Positions 8,203 to 22,600 of a DNA stretch of 64,000 bases are shown here, in pieces (position 1 is the first letter of the stretch; every line of letters starts with the position of its first letter). A program made the translations under genes and the position numbers. A model generated the notes under the pieces. The model was not told the DNA's origin, ran no database searches, and worked only from the letters and a program-made list of their open reading frames with translations. The stretch comes from Bacteroidales bacterium (lineage in GTDB: Bacteria > Bacteroidota > Bacteroidia > Bacteroidales > UBA12077), in assembly GCA_013138975.1 (NCBI GenBank), contig WTBR01000009.1, forward strand, positions 21,257 through 85,256, given 5' to 3'.

Positions 8203-10575
8203 ATGATTAAATATTACCTTCTTCCTTTTTTCAAAAGGTCATTAAAAAATAGGGCTCAGGTTTTAGTTTTGATTTCTAGTATAACAATCTTCTTTACTTT
8301 ATTTTTAGTTGGTTATTACTATGTTAATTACGAATATAGCTACGATAAGTTTCATGTAGATAATGACCAAATTTATAGAATAATTATAGAGGAAAATGCT
8401 GGAGAACAAACTGTTTTTTGTCCATTACCATTGGCCTTAACGGCTGCAAAAGAAATACCTGGAGTATCTTCATATATTAGGCTAAATGATTCTCAGTACA
8501 ATATATTTAAGTATAAAGAACATAAGATTAAATCCGAACAAGGTTATATGGTTGATTCTTCTTTTTTTGACTTTTTTTCATTTCAGTTAATAGAAGGTAA
8601 TATTGAAGCTATAAATAACCCAAACAGTATTTTCTTATCAAAAGATTTTGCTCAAAGATTAACGGGGAGTAATAATCCAATTGGTGAAGTTATTACTTTT
8701 GATTATGGTGGTTTTAAAACTTTAACTATTGAAGGATTATTTGAAGTTCCGGTAAATTCTCATCTCCAATTTGATTGGATTTATCCTAATACTGAGCTTA
8801 TTAAAAGACCTATTTTCAGCTGGGATAGTTATGGTATCTTTTATTCATATTTAAAGATACAACCAAATAGTGATGTTGAGGAAATTGAAAGAAAGATTCT
8901 TGCGATTGCAAAAGAAAACATTGATGGCGGATTTCTTGAAAAAATACATTTGCAAGCTTTAAAACAGATATATTTAAAAACAGATGATAAGGCGAAAGCT
9001 CATGATGTATCCAAATACGGTAGTAAGAAGTTAATTAGTTTATTGTTGCTAATATCAGTTCTCATTGTTGTTTTACTATGGACAAACCTGCTTAATATCA
9101 TTTCGGTTACGATTAGTAATCGGGCAAAGGAGTTTAGTCTAAGAAAAGCTTGTGGAGCATATAACCACCAATTAATACAACAAACATTTATAGAAACATT
9201 GCTAATTGTTTTTATAAGTGGACTTTTGTCCTTACCACTAGTAAATTTAGTTACTGATTTGGCTCTTCGAAATTTAGAATTAGTGATTAATATAAATATA
9301 CTAACTCTCCGGTTCTGGGTAATATTTTTAATCATTTTAGTTTTGAATAGCTTTGTGTTGGGTTTGTTTAACATAATTGCATTAAAGGGAGTTCCTGATG
9401 ATCGAGTAAGTAGTTACCAAAGACAGTCTAATATTTTTGATGTATTCAAACGAGGATTTGTAATGCTACAATTGGCGATAACGATATTTATAATAATATT
9501 TATGTTAATTATTGATAAGCAAATAAACTTTATGTTAAATAAGGATTTGGGAATTGATATTGATGATATTGTTTTAATTCAAGATCCTACAGTTGGGAAG
9601 TTAGATGAAGGAATTGTCAGTAAAGGTAAAGTTTTTAAGAATGAGATAGTTAATAACCCAAATATTCAAAGTGTTTCGTCATCAACTTTTCCGGGTAGGA
9701 GATTTTATGGTTCAGCCGATATGAATTTTAGAGGAAAAGAGATGAATCTCACTGTTGGTCACATTGATCCAAATTTTATTAGTACTTATAGGGTAAAACT
9801 TTTAGCAGGGCAAAATCTTTCATATACAAATAAACCATGGACATCAGTATTGATAAATAGAAAATTGGCAAAAAAAATAGGATTTAATAATCCCGAAGAT
9901 GCTTTACATAATACTTTAGTAACTGAATATGGAAATAGAGGGAATATAGAAATCGTTGGGGTGATAGAAGATTATAATCATTTAAGTATAAATAATCCAA
10001 TTGAACCGTTAGTTTTTGCATTGTGGCCATATTCTCCTAATGAGTATTATTCAGTAAGAGTAAAGGAAAAGAAGACAGAAACCATTTCCTTTATAAAAGG
10101 AAAATTTGTTGAGATATTCGGAGAGGATAATTTGTTTGATTATATGTATCTGAATGATTATTTTAATAGACAATATTCTGGAGTATTAAAATTTAGAACA
10201 ATAATAAGTTACCTTATGATTTTAATTATTTTCTTATGTTGTGTTGGAATATATGGTTTTTTCTCGGTTGAATTAAATAAAAAGGTGAAGTCGATTGCAA
10301 TAAGAAGATGTTTGGGGGGAAGAAGCTATAATATTCTTTATACCCTTATTGAAAATTATTATTTATTTATATTAATAGCTTCGGTAATTACAATACCAAT
10401 TTCTTATTTCCTAATTAAGGAGTGGTTAAATAACTTTTCAAATGTTACTAGTTTAAGTTGGTTAGAATTTATTTTACCTGTGTTCTATGTTATGTTAATT
10501 ATCTTTATTACAATACTTAATAAGCTATTAAGTGCTCTCCGGTTAAATACAATTGAGGCTTTAAAAAATGAATAG
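8203..10575 (+). CDS. ABC transporter permease, MacB/FtsX family (duplicated FtsX core)
   Basis: This is an integral membrane permease of about 790 aa, the usual length for the Bacteroidota two-FtsX-domain type. An N-terminal helix (about residues 20-42) is followed by a periplasmic MacB_PCD-like domain beginning YEYSYDKFHVDNDQIYRI. A first FtsX block lies near 275-395, with the conserved cytoplasmic LRKACGA turn. A fourth helix begins a second periplasmic domain near 420, and the C-terminal FtsX block (about 665-785) has the matching IRRCLGG turn. Eight helices fit. No ATPase partner is encoded in the window, so it must be supplied elsewhere. The gene lies 54 bases before the 4519-aa NRPS in the same direction, which suggests export of the peptide or self-protection, but family members also serve lipoprotein or efflux roles. 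Confidence 0.88.
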   Translation: MIKYYLLPFFKRSLKNRAQVLVLISSITIFFTLFLVGYYYVNYEYSYDKFHVDNDQIYRIIIEENAGEQTVFCPLPLALTAAKEIPGVSSYIRLNDSQYNIFKYKEHKIKSEQGYMVDSSFFDFFSFQLIEGNIEAINNPNSIFLSKDFAQRLTGSNNPIGEVITFDYGGFKTLTIEGLFEVPVNSHLQFDWIYPNTELIKRPIFSWDSYGIFYSYLKIQPNSDVEEIERKILAIAKENIDGGFLEKIHLQALKQIYLKTDDKAKAHDVSKYGSKKLISLLLLISVLIVVLLWTNLLNIISVTISNRAKEFSLRKACGAYNHQLIQQTFIETLLIVFISGLLSLPLVNLVTDLALRNLELVININILTLRFWVIFLIILVLNSFVLGLFNIIALKGVPDDRVSSYQRQSNIFDVFKRGFVMLQLAITIFIIIFMLIIDKQINFMLNKDLGIDIDDIVLIQDPTVGKLDEGIVSKGKVFKNEIVNNPNIQSVSSSTFPGRRFYGSADMNFRGKEMNLTVGHIDPNFISTYRVKLLAGQNLSYTNKPWTSVLINRKLAKKIGFNNPEDALHNTLVTEYGNRGNIEIVGVIEDYNHLSINNPIEPLVFALWPYSPNEYYSVRVKEKKTETISFIKGKFVEIFGEDNLFDYMYLNDYFNRQYSGVLKFRTIISYLMILIIFLCCVGIYGFFSVELNKKVKSIAIRRCLGGRSYNILYTLIENYYLFILIASVITIPISYFLIKEWLNNFSNVTSLSWLEFILPVFYVMLIIFITILNKLLSALRLNTIEALKNE

Positions 10576-10629
10576 GTGTAGATTCATTTAAACGTATTTG
10601 TTGAGATATTTTAATAAGTGATATTTTAG

Positions 10630-13600
10630 ATGGCGATTAATAAAAAAAATGTTAAGAGTATTTTGCCTTTGACTGATTTGCAGGAGGGGCTGTTATTTCA
10701 TTATTTGAAAGATAGTAAAAATACATTTTATGTAGAACAGATTGTTTTATCAATTAATGGAGATTTTAATCAAGATATTTGTAAGAATGCGTGGCAGCTT
10801 GTCGTAGATACAAATGAGTGTTTAAGGACATCTTTTTTTTGGGAAAAATTGTCAAAACCATTACAGATAGTATTGCTGAAAAATGAGTTGGATTTTAAAT
10901 TTCATGATTTTTCTGACAAAAAAAATGATGCGCAAAAAATATGTTTCAATAATTTAATTGATAAGGATAGAAATCAGAATTTTAACATAATACATGTTCC
11001 TTTTAGAATAAATCTAGTTAAACATAACAAAACTCAATATTCATTAATTGTTACTAACCATCATATATTGTATGATGGTTGGAGTAATGGAATAATATTA
11101 AAAGAATTTATTTCAAACTATTTGTCTTTATCAAAAGACTTATCGTTAGTATCATCTATTAAAGTGCCATATAGTAAATCAATTAAGGATTTTATTGATT
11201 TAAGTGCAAAAGCAGATGGAAATTTTTGGAAGAAATATTTAGAAGATCAAGAGGCACAGAATGTATATTTACCTCAAAATAATCTTATTGTAAAAGATGA
11301 AAATTATTTATCGGAGTTAAAATTAAGGAGTAATTTAGTTGATAAAATAAATACTTGTTGTAAAAGCCATAATATTACAAAAGCAGCTTTCTTTCATGCA
11401 TGTTATGGGATACTATTGTTTAAATATAACTTAAGAAATGATATATGTTTTGGTTCTGCTATCTCATGTAGAGATCAATTGTTAAAAGGAATTGAGAACG
11501 TGGTAGGATTATTTATGAATACACTACCATTTAGGATTAATATAGATAAATCAAATACTTTAAAGGATTACTTAATAGATATTCAAGATACTCTTCAAAA
11601 TATAAATGATAATAAGCATGTTACTTTAAAAAGGATTAAAAATACAATTTTAAAGAGCGATGAAGATTTATTTAATACTATCTTAGCTATTGATAATTAT
11701 CCTGTTGATCTTAATTATATAACAAAAAATCAAAGCTTTACTATAGATTCTTTTGAGAATTTTGAAACAACAAATTACGATTTGTCTCTTAATATAGTAA
11801 TTCATGACGATAATATTGTAGTTAAATTTAATTATAATAACAGGTTTGATAGTGAGTTTATACGAATGATTTCATCTCACTTTGAACAACTTATTGAGTT
11901 TGTTTCTGAGAACTCAGATCAAACTATCTCGAAATTAGAAATTTTAGGTAAAGAGGAAAAAGAGAAAATACTATATCAGTTTAACGATACAAGTGCCGAT
12001 TTCCCTAGAGACAAAACAATTAATCAATTATTTAAAGATACTGCAAAGAAGTATTTTAATAAAACAGCTATTTATTGCAATGAAAAAGAGATAACATATT
12101 CCCGATTAGATAAGATGTCTGATCAACTTGCAGTCCAGTTAATTCAAAATGGAGTTGCTCAAGATAATATAGTGGCTTTGCTTGTTGATAGATCAGAATA
12201 TATGATAGTAGGTATTATGGCCATCATTAAATCGGGAGCTGCATATTTACCGTTAGATATAAGTTTGCCATCTCAACGAATTGATCATATATTAGAAAAA
12301 AGTAAGGTTACAGTTGCATTAACAAATGACTATAATATTTCAGATAAATCAATTAAAACAATTGATGTTAAAAACGAAAATATTTATAATAGAGAAGCTT
12401 ACAATCTCCCTGAAGTATCAAATTCACAAAGGCTTTTATATGTAATTTTTACCTCAGGATCAACGGGAGATCCTAAAGGTGTTATGATAGAGCATCGAGC
12501 GATGGTGAATTTTATATTGTCAATGAACAAATTAATTAGAACAACAAATGATGATGTATTTTTGCTACTTACAACTATATCCTTTGATATTTCAGGTTTA
12601 GAGATACATGCACCCTTGTTAAGTGGGGGGCAAGTTGTAATTGCCAGAAATGAAGAGCAGTTAGATCCCAGACTTATGTTCGAACTGATTGAGGATAAGG
12701 GAGTAAGCGTATTGCAAGTTACACCATCAAGATTAAAAGAGATAATTGATCTTGAGAATAGTTGGGTTGTCCTTAATAAACTAAAGTCTTTATTAGTTGG
12801 AGGAGAAGAGTTTCCTGTTAGTTTGTATAATAAAATTATTAATAGTTTTAGTGGTAATTTATTAAATTGCTATGGTCCAACTGAAACTACTATATGGTCT
12901 ACTGTAAAAGAATTAAAACCTAATACACAGCTAAATATTGGCATCCCAATTAAAAATACACAAGTATATATTTTATCTGAAAGTGCTGAACTATTGCCAA
13001 TTGGTGTAATTGGTGAATTGTGTTTGTCTGGCGATGGATTAGCTCGTGGTTATTTTAATGATGAGGTGTTGTCAAACGATAAGTTTATCCCACACCCTTT
13101 TTTATCAGGAGCTAGATTATATAAAACTGGGGATTTGGCTAGATGGACGTTAAGTGGAGAAATAGAATTTTTAGGAAGAAAAGATAATCAAGTAAAAATT
13201 CGAGGGTTTAGAATAGAAACAGGTGATATCGAATGTCAGCTATTAAAATTAAATGAAATAGCAGAAGCTGTTGTTATCGCATTAGAAGATGATAAAGAAG
13301 AGAAATTTCTTTGTGCTTATGTAGTTACTGATGATTCTCTATTTGAACTAAATGAGTCTGAAATAAAAGAGAAGCTAGCGAAAGTCCTCCCAGATTATAT
13401 GATTCCTTCGTATATTGAGCAAATTGAAAAGATACCAATTTCAAATAGTGGTAAAATAGATAGAAGGGCATTACCAAAACCAGCGTTCAAAATTCTTGAT
13501 AATTTTGAAGATCCTGTTGGTTCAACAGAGTTGGCTCTGTTTCAAATCTGGCAAAATGTACTCGGTTTAGAGAATAAAGCAATTAGTAGAAATATTAGCT

Positions 13601-16600
13601 TTTTTGATATTGGAGGTCATTCGCTTAAAGTTATTTCATTAGTTTCATTAATACATAAAGTTTTTGAAGTTAAGTTAGATGTAAATGATATTTTTAGAAC
13701 TAAAACAATAAAAGAACAAGCTAATTTAATTTCATTATCGAAAACGAATTTATATTACAGTATTAAAAAAGCTGAAAAGAAAGATTTTTATGACTTGTCC
13801 TCAAATCAGAAGCGTTTATTTGTTCTTCAGAAAATGGATGATGATAGTGTTGTGTATAACATGCCGGGGATACTAAGACTTTCAAAAAAGTTAAGTAAAA
13901 AAGAAGTTTCTAAAATATTTAATATTTTAATATTAAGGCATGAAAGCTTTCGTACAAGCTTTAAAGTTATAAACGAAACACCTGTTCAGCTAATACATAA
14001 ACAAGTAGATTTAAAGATTGAAGAATTTATTATTGAAAAAGAAGAACTACAGGATTTAAGAAAACAATTTATACAAGTATTTGATTTATCGCAGGCACCA
14101 TTATTGCGAGTTGCAATAGTGGAAGTTAAAGGGGATGGATATTTATTAATGATAGATATGCACCATATTATAAGTGATGGAGTATCGCATAGTATTTTAG
14201 AGCGTGAATTTCATGGTTTATGTTCAGGAGAAGACTTATCAGAATTAAGTTTACAATACAAAGATTATAGCCAATGGCAAAATAGTGAAGAACAACAAAT
14301 AAAAGTTAAAGATCAGGAAAATTACTGGATAAGGAAATTCGAAGGAGAAATCCCTGTATTGGATCTACCTGTTGATTATATCCGCCCCGTTATACAGAGC
14401 CACGAAGGAGCTAGGGTACATTTTGCTTTAAGCAAAGAAGAAACGCATTTTATCAAGTCGTTTGCAAAAGAAAACGGATTGACATTATATATGTCGGTAT
14501 TATCTATATTTAACATACTATTATCGAAGTTAAGTGGGCAGGAAGATATTATAATAGGCACTCCAATAGCAGGTCGTAATCATCTTGATTTAGAGAATGT
14601 AGTTGGAATGTTTGTTAATACATTAGCAATTCGAAACGAAGTAAATGGAAGTATTAGCATACAAGAGTTTATAAGAAAGCTAAAACAAACAACATTAGAA
14701 GCTTTTGAAAATCAGGATTATCAATTTGAAGATTTAGTGGAAAATATTTCAATTGAAAGAGACATTGGTCGTAATCCTTTGTTTGATGTAATGTTTAATT
14801 TGTTAAATCAGGTAGAACATATGGCTGATCTGACAAATTTAGATAATCAAAATTACATTCATACCCCGGGTATTTCCAAGTTTGATTTAACATTAACAGC
14901 CGAAGATTACGGTGATAAGTTGATGTTAAATTTTGAATATTGCACCCAACTATTCAAAGCCGAGACCATAGATAGATTTATAGTATATTTTAAACAGATA
15001 GTAAGTCAAATAGCACAAAATCCGGAAAGGGAACTTTCAGAATTAGAAATAATAAGCGCAGAAGAAAAGCAACAAATATTATATGCGTTTAACGATACTC
15101 AAGTTTCTTACCCAAGTCAGAAAAGCATATCACAAGTTTTTGATGAGCAAGTCAAAGAATTTTCTAAAAGAATAGCATTAGAGGTTGAAGATAAGTCATA
15201 TACTTACCAAGACCTAGATGAAGAATCGAATAAAATAGCCAATTACTTAATAAAGTGTGGAGTAACAGAAGATCAATTAGTAGGTTTAATGGCAGGTCGT
15301 TCGTCCGATATGATAATAGGAATACTGGGAATTTTGAAAACAGGAGGCGCATACGTACCAATTGATCCTGCTTATCCAGAAGAGAGAGTAAACCAACTTA
15401 TAGAAGATAGTGGGATTAATATAATTCTAAGCACCGAAGTTATTGATTCGGAATATGATTTTGCAGGAGATATAATCAATATAAATGACTTAGAAATAAA
15501 AGAATCAAGCACAAACCTAAACTTACCATCTATCACTTCAAGTAATATAGCCTATGTAATGTATACCTCTGGGTCAACAGGGAAGCCTAAAGGAGTGGTG
15601 ATAGAACAAAAAAGCGTGCTTCGCTTAGTACAAAATAATCAATTCTTTCCATTCCATTCAGAACAAAAGATTCTGCTGACAGGAGCCTCGGTTTTTGATG
15701 CCACCACCTTCGAAATTTGGGGAGCATTGCTAAACGGCGGTAGTTTATATATAGCAAGTAACGAAGTAATAATTAATTCAGCATTATTAGGCGAGTATAT
15801 TCGAAAAAATAGCATTACAAGTCTTTGGCTTACCTCATCCTTATTTAACCAGCTTGTTGATCAAGAAGAAAGCATTTTTGATACATTAAAGTTTTTATTA
15901 GTCGGTGGAGATGTTTTATCAGTTAAACATATCAATAAAATAAAAACGAGAAATAGCGAATTAGTAATAATCAATGGATACGGGCCAACCGAAAATACAA
16001 CCTTTTCAACCACCTTCAAAATAGAAAAGGAATATGAAAGTAATATTCCAATAGGCAAACCAATAAGTAATTCAACAGCCTATATATTTGATAAAAGCAA
16101 TAGATTACAAGTAGTAGGAGTACCAGGCGAATTGTTAGTAGGAGGAGATGGATTGGCAAGAGAATACCTAAACAATCCGGAACTTACCCGAGAAAAATTT
16201 ATAGAAAATCCATATAAAAAAGGAGAACGTTTATACAAGACCGGTGATTTAGCTCGTTGGTTACCCGATGGCAATATAGAATTTATTGGCAGGATAGACC
16301 ACCAGGTGAAAATACGTGGATTTAGGATAGAATTAGGAGAGATTGAGAATGTCTTATTAAAACATAGTAGTATAAAGGAATGTGTTGTTTTAGCAAGAGA
16401 AGAAAACGGAGATAAATACCTGTGTGCTTATCTTGTTATAGAGGAAGACTACAATGTAGAAGAAATACGCAGCTATTTATCAGTAAGCATACCCGATTAT
16501 ATGATTCCGAGTTATTTTGTAGAGTTGGATAAAATTCCATTAACCAGTAACGGCAAAGTAAACCGCAAAGCACTACCATCCCCAGAGATAAAAGCAGGCG

Positions 16601-19600
16601 ACGATTATGTAGCACCCTCAAATGAAACAGAAGAAAAACTGGTAGAAATCTGGTCAGCAGTATTAAATATAGAAAAAGAAGAGATAAGTACAACAGCTAA
16701 CTTTTTCAGCATAGGAGGACATTCATTAAAAGCATCTGTATTAATAGGGAGGATACATAAAGAAATAGATGTAGAATTTCCCTTGCGAGATGTATTTTTA
16801 CATTCCAGTATCAAGGCTCAGGCTGTTCAAATATTGACAAGTAAAAAGAAAGAGTTTGTATCCATACCGAAAGCAAAGGAACAATCAGATTACCCATTAT
16901 CTTCAGCACAGAAGCGTTTGTATTTATTGCAAGAGTTTGATTTAACATCGACAGCCTATAATATGCCCAATATAATTTCATTGGGAAAAGAGGCAGATAA
17001 ATCAAAAATAGAAGAAGTATTCAAACAACTAATAAATCGTCATGAGAGTTTTCGTACAAGTATAAATATAGTTGATCAAGAGCCTGTTCAGATAATTAAT
17101 AAGGAAGTTGATTTTGAGCTTGAAGAACTAAGTATAGAAAACAAGGAAGTTGAAAACATACGAAATAAATTTATAAGACCTTTTGATTTATCTAAAGCAC
17201 CTTTTTTACGAGTTGCTATTTTAAATATAAAAGGAGAGGATAGCTTGTTAATGATTGATTTGCACCATATAATAAGCGATGGAATCTCGCAAGCAATCTT
17301 AGAGAAAGAATTTCTGGCTCTGCTTTCAGGAGAAGAATTAGCTCCATTAGCATTACAATACAGGGATTATAGTCAATGGCAAAATAGTAAAAATCAGCAG
17401 GAAAAGATAAAAGATCAGCAAGATTATTGGTTAAGCAGATTTGAGGGCGAAATACCCATATTGAACTTACCAACAGATTATATAAGACCTTCATATTTGA
17501 GCAATGAGGGTAATATGATTACTGTTACACTGTCTCCAAAACAAACACGATTTGTTCGAAGTTTATGTAAAGAAACAGGGACAACCTTGTATATGAGTAT
17601 GTTGTCTATATTTAGTGTGTTGTTATCAAAACTAAGTGGGCAGGATGGATTTATAGTAGGCATGTCTGTTGCAGGGAGGAAACATCCCGATTTACAAAAA
17701 ATCGTTGGTATGTTCGTTAATTCATTAGCATTAGATGTAAATCCAAATAAGAATAAATCATTTAAAGAGTTTCTTTTTAATATAAAGAGCACAACATTAA
17801 ATGCTTATGAAAATCAAGATTATCAATTTGATGACTTGGTAAATAAACTTAATATTGAAAGAGTATCCGGACGTAACCCTGTTTTCGATGTTATGTTAAA
17901 TATGATTGATGCTTCTGGCGATAAGGAATTTCAATTTAGTAATAAGGAAGAATATCAGTTCACAGAAAATGTAGGTAGACGATTTGATCTTACACTTAAT
18001 GTAACGAATTCAAAAAATGAGATAATTCTCGGATTTCAGTATTATCCTAAAATATTTAAACCGGAAACCATAATTAGATTTGCGCAATATTTTAAGAATA
18101 TAATCACCTTACTAGAGGGAGATTCAAATCGAAAAATTTCTGAAATAGGATTATTAACTAAAGCAGAAAAGCAAGTAATCCAGAATAAGCTGGGAGAAAA
18201 AGTAAACATAGGTAGGTCAAAATTACCAATCTCTTTTCACCAGGAAAGAATATGGTTCATTGATAAATTTGAGAAAAACAATCTTTATAAATCCAGTCCT
18301 ATATATCATAATATTCCTTTGGTATTGGGTATCGAAGGTAAAGCCGATTTAATACTATTAGAAAAAAGTATACAATACATAATCTCAAGACATGATATTT
18401 TAAGGTCGAAATTTTATATTGAAGAAGAGAAATTCTATCATGATATTTTAGATAAAGGAGAAATAACACTCGAAGAAGTATTTACAACTGAATCAAAGAA
18501 AGATGATGCAGTAAATAGTATAATATATGCCCCATTTGACTTAGAAAGAGATTTACTTCTGCGAGCAGCTCTAATAACAATACCTGAAAAAGAGCAAGCT
18601 CTTGTTTTGGTGGTACACCATATAATCAGCGATAGATATTCCTTAAAACTTATAGCGAAAGAAATATTAGAATATTATCACGCATTACGTACCAATAAAC
18701 CCCTTGTTCAAGCTACGGTTCCAATACGTTTTATTGATTATATTTACTGGCAAAGAGAATCCTACTCGAAAATTAAAGAACATTTATTATCCTACTGGAA
18801 ACCTCAATTAAAAGGGAGAGTTCAGGTTATAGAGATGCCTGAAGATACCAAAAGAGTAGCAATTCATATATTTAAAGCAGGCGAATATACATTTGATTTG
18901 CCGGAACAATTAACAAAAAGCTTATATGAGTATGCAAGTACCCATAATTTTTCAATAGATGTAATACTATTAGGGTTTTACAAGCTATTGTTAGGGAGAT
19001 ATACCAATCAAGAAGAAATAGTAGTTGGAACTAACGTAGAAGGCAGGGATAATGACTTAACAAAACACTTAGTAGGGCCAATATCTAATTTAATAGTTTT
19101 AAGAAGTTTTATAGATTTCGAAGAAGATTTTATTACGTATATATCAAAGCTTAATAAGACCATTAAAGAGGCTTTAGAATACAAAGAAATTCCATTTGAC
19201 CAGCTTGTATCTGAAATTAATCCCGAAAATGATATGAGTAGGACAGCATTATTTGATTTCTTATTTCAATACGAAGAAATAGAACCAGATTGTGAGATAG
19301 GAGTTAATCATATCTCCTCAAACTTGGGATTAGGTAAGTATGATCAAAATTTGCTGTTTCAAAATAATGGAAACGGCTTAAGAGCTTTATTGGTATATAA
19401 TACAGAATATTATAGAAAGGAATCAATCCTTGCATTTTTTGATCATTACATTCAATTAATAACAAACACATTAAAAAAGTCTGATCAAAAACTTTACGAT
19501 ATTGAAATATTAAGTAAAGAAGAGAAACATCAGTTATTGACTGAGTTTAACGATACAAAAGCAGATTATCCAAAAGATAAGACCATTCATCAGTTATTTG

Positions 19601-22600
19601 AAGAGCAGGTAAAAAGGACACCTGAAAATATAGCAATTTCCAATAATGGTAATAGGCTTACATATAGTGAATTAAATAAAAAGGCTAATCTTGTTGCACA
19701 ACAATTACGAGAGATTGGAATAGATAGAGATGATATTGTAAGCATATTTCTTGATCGTTCCATAGAGACCGTGTTTTCTATGCTGGGAGTGTTAAAATCA
19801 GGAGGAGCATATCTACCACTAGATCCTGATTATCCTGATGATAGAATAGATTTTATATTGAATGATAGCCGCTCAAAAATAGTAATAAGCACTAAAAATT
19901 TCTCAGAAAGAATAAAGTTTGAAGGAAGTATAATATGTGTTGAAGACTTATCCGATTTAGGAAATAACATTTCTAACATAGAAATGATAAATAAACCATC
20001 GGATTTGTGTTATATTATCTATACTTCAGGTACAACAGGTATGCCCAAAGGAGCTATGATTGTGCATAGAAATGCAGTTCGATTATTTTTTAATGAAAAA
20101 TTTCAATTTGACTTTAGTGAAAAAGATGTTTGGACAATGTTCCATTCACATTGTTTTGATTTTTCAGTTTGGGAAATGTACGGAGCCTTACTGTATGGAG
20201 GTAAATTAATTGTTATTCCAAAAATAGTAGCAAGAGACGTAGTCGAATATTATAAATTACTTTGTGAAGAAAAAGTAACTGTTTTAAATCAGACCCCTTT
20301 GGCGTTTTATAATTTATCGGAAATTGCCTTGCAGGATCCTGATAAATCTTTAGAGAATTTAAGATATGTTATTTTTGGAGGAGAAGCTTTAATCCCAAAT
20401 AAATTGGCAGAATGGTTTAATATTTATTCCAATGTTAAACTAATTAATATGTATGGGATAACTGAAACTACAGTCCATGTAACGTATAAGGAAATTTCAG
20501 ATTATGAGATAAAAAATAATATTAGTAATATAGGTAAACCTATTCCCACTTTAACTTGCTATATTCTTGATTTAAATCAAAAACTTGTGCCAATTGGAGT
20601 TTCAGGAGAAATTTGCGTAGGAGGATTAGGTGTATGTAAAGGTTATTTATATAGAGAGGAATTAACAAAAGAGAAATTTATATTAAATCCGTATAAATCA
20701 GAAGAAAGAATATATAGATCAGGTGATTTGGGACGATTATTACCAAATGGTGATTTGGAGTACCTTGGCAGAATTGATCATCAAGTAAAAATCAGAGGAT
20801 TTAGAATTGAACTTGGAGAAATCGAGAATCAATTATTAAGCATTGATCAAGTAAGCGAGGCTGTTGTTATTGATAGAGAAGATAATTCTGGTGAGCGTAG
20901 TTTGTGGGGATATGTTGTAGAAAACCAGAAAATAGAAATAACTGAGATAAGATCATTGATAAGTAAAAATCTTCCCGATTATATGATCCCTTCATATTTT
21001 GTTAAAGTGGATAAAATTCCATTAACTGTTAATGGTAAAACGGATAGAGTTGAGTTATCTAAGTTCGAAGTAGAAGTAGAAGTAGAAGATCATTATATAG
21101 CACCGCGGAATGAATTAGAGGAAATTATAACTGGAGTTTGGAAAAGTGTTTTAGGGGATATTAAAATTGGGATTAATAATGATTTCTTCCAAATGGGAGG
21201 TAACTCAATTAAATCTATTCAAATTTCTTCCAGATTACGTAACTTGGGTTATAAAATTTCAGTGCAAGAAATCTTTAGCAATCCAACTATTAGGGAAATG
21301 GCTGAAGTATTTAATAATACCGGTGATTCATCACAATATAAATTAAAAGATGAAATAGGGTTATCCCCAATTCAAAATAGATACTTCACAAATAACGATG
21401 GTCTTAATCAGTTTAATCAGGTTAGGAGTTTAGAATTTCCAAATTCTATATCTAAGCAATTGTTAGAAGTAATTTTCATAGAGATTATAAATCATTTTGA
21501 TAGTTTACGTATTCGGATTGATAATTCTGAAAAGGGAAGTAGAGTTCAAAGGCTAACAGATAAAATTACACGTTTTAATATAATTGAAAAGAGGACTGTA
21601 AAAACGGAAGCTCTAAACGAAAAGCTGAAAGAGATAGAGAATGAACTGAAAATTAGGATTGATATAAATAACGATCCAATTCAAGTCGTTTTATTACATA
21701 CCGATGTGTCTAGTTATATATTAATTGGAGTTCATTATCTATTAATCGATGAATATTCTTGGAAAATTATATTTAGTAGTATTTCAGATTTGTATAGTAA
21801 ATCATTAAAAAATAATAAACTTGTACTCTCATCTAAATATGAATCTTCAATTAATAGGATTATAGATTTTGAAAATTACATGGGTAGTGATAGGTTTAAG
21901 GAAACTAAGAAATACTGGGATAAGTATTTTAATAAATTTAAAGATTATTATGTAAGTGCAAGGTCAGATAAGAAAGATATCATGTCTGAATCAGGGTTCT
22001 TATCAATTACAATAGATGAACAACAAACAAAAGCATTACATAATAAGACAAACCTCTACTTTAATACTAAAACTAGTGATATTTTATTATCTGCTCTTCT
22101 TCTTAGATTTAAAAATGAATTGAATTGGGATAAAATCGCAATTGATTTAGAAAGCGATGGTAGACAAGAATTATATTTTGATAAGCTTATATGTAATGAA
22201 GTAGGTAGATTTTCCAGTATTTATCCACAAATTATAAATATAAGTACTACAGATGAAGAGCTGGGATATTTTATAAAAAATATTAAAGAGTCATTGAATA
22301 CAGTACCTAACGGAGGTTTTGATTATTTAGCTTATAAGTATTTGAATTCAGGAGAACTTATAAATTATGAAATTACAGACACCATTCCTTTTATTAGTTA
22401 TAAACACTTGAGCTTAGATAAAGAAGATAGACATAACTATCTTTTTAAGGTGTTGAATGAGAGGTATTATGTTAATACAATTCCTGAAAAAAATCAAAGA
22501 TATTTGTTGGAAATAATTTCATATTATGAAGATGATAAATTAAAACTGGATTTGTTTTTTGACAAGCAAAAAATTCCAAAAGAATTTATAAATAAACTAG

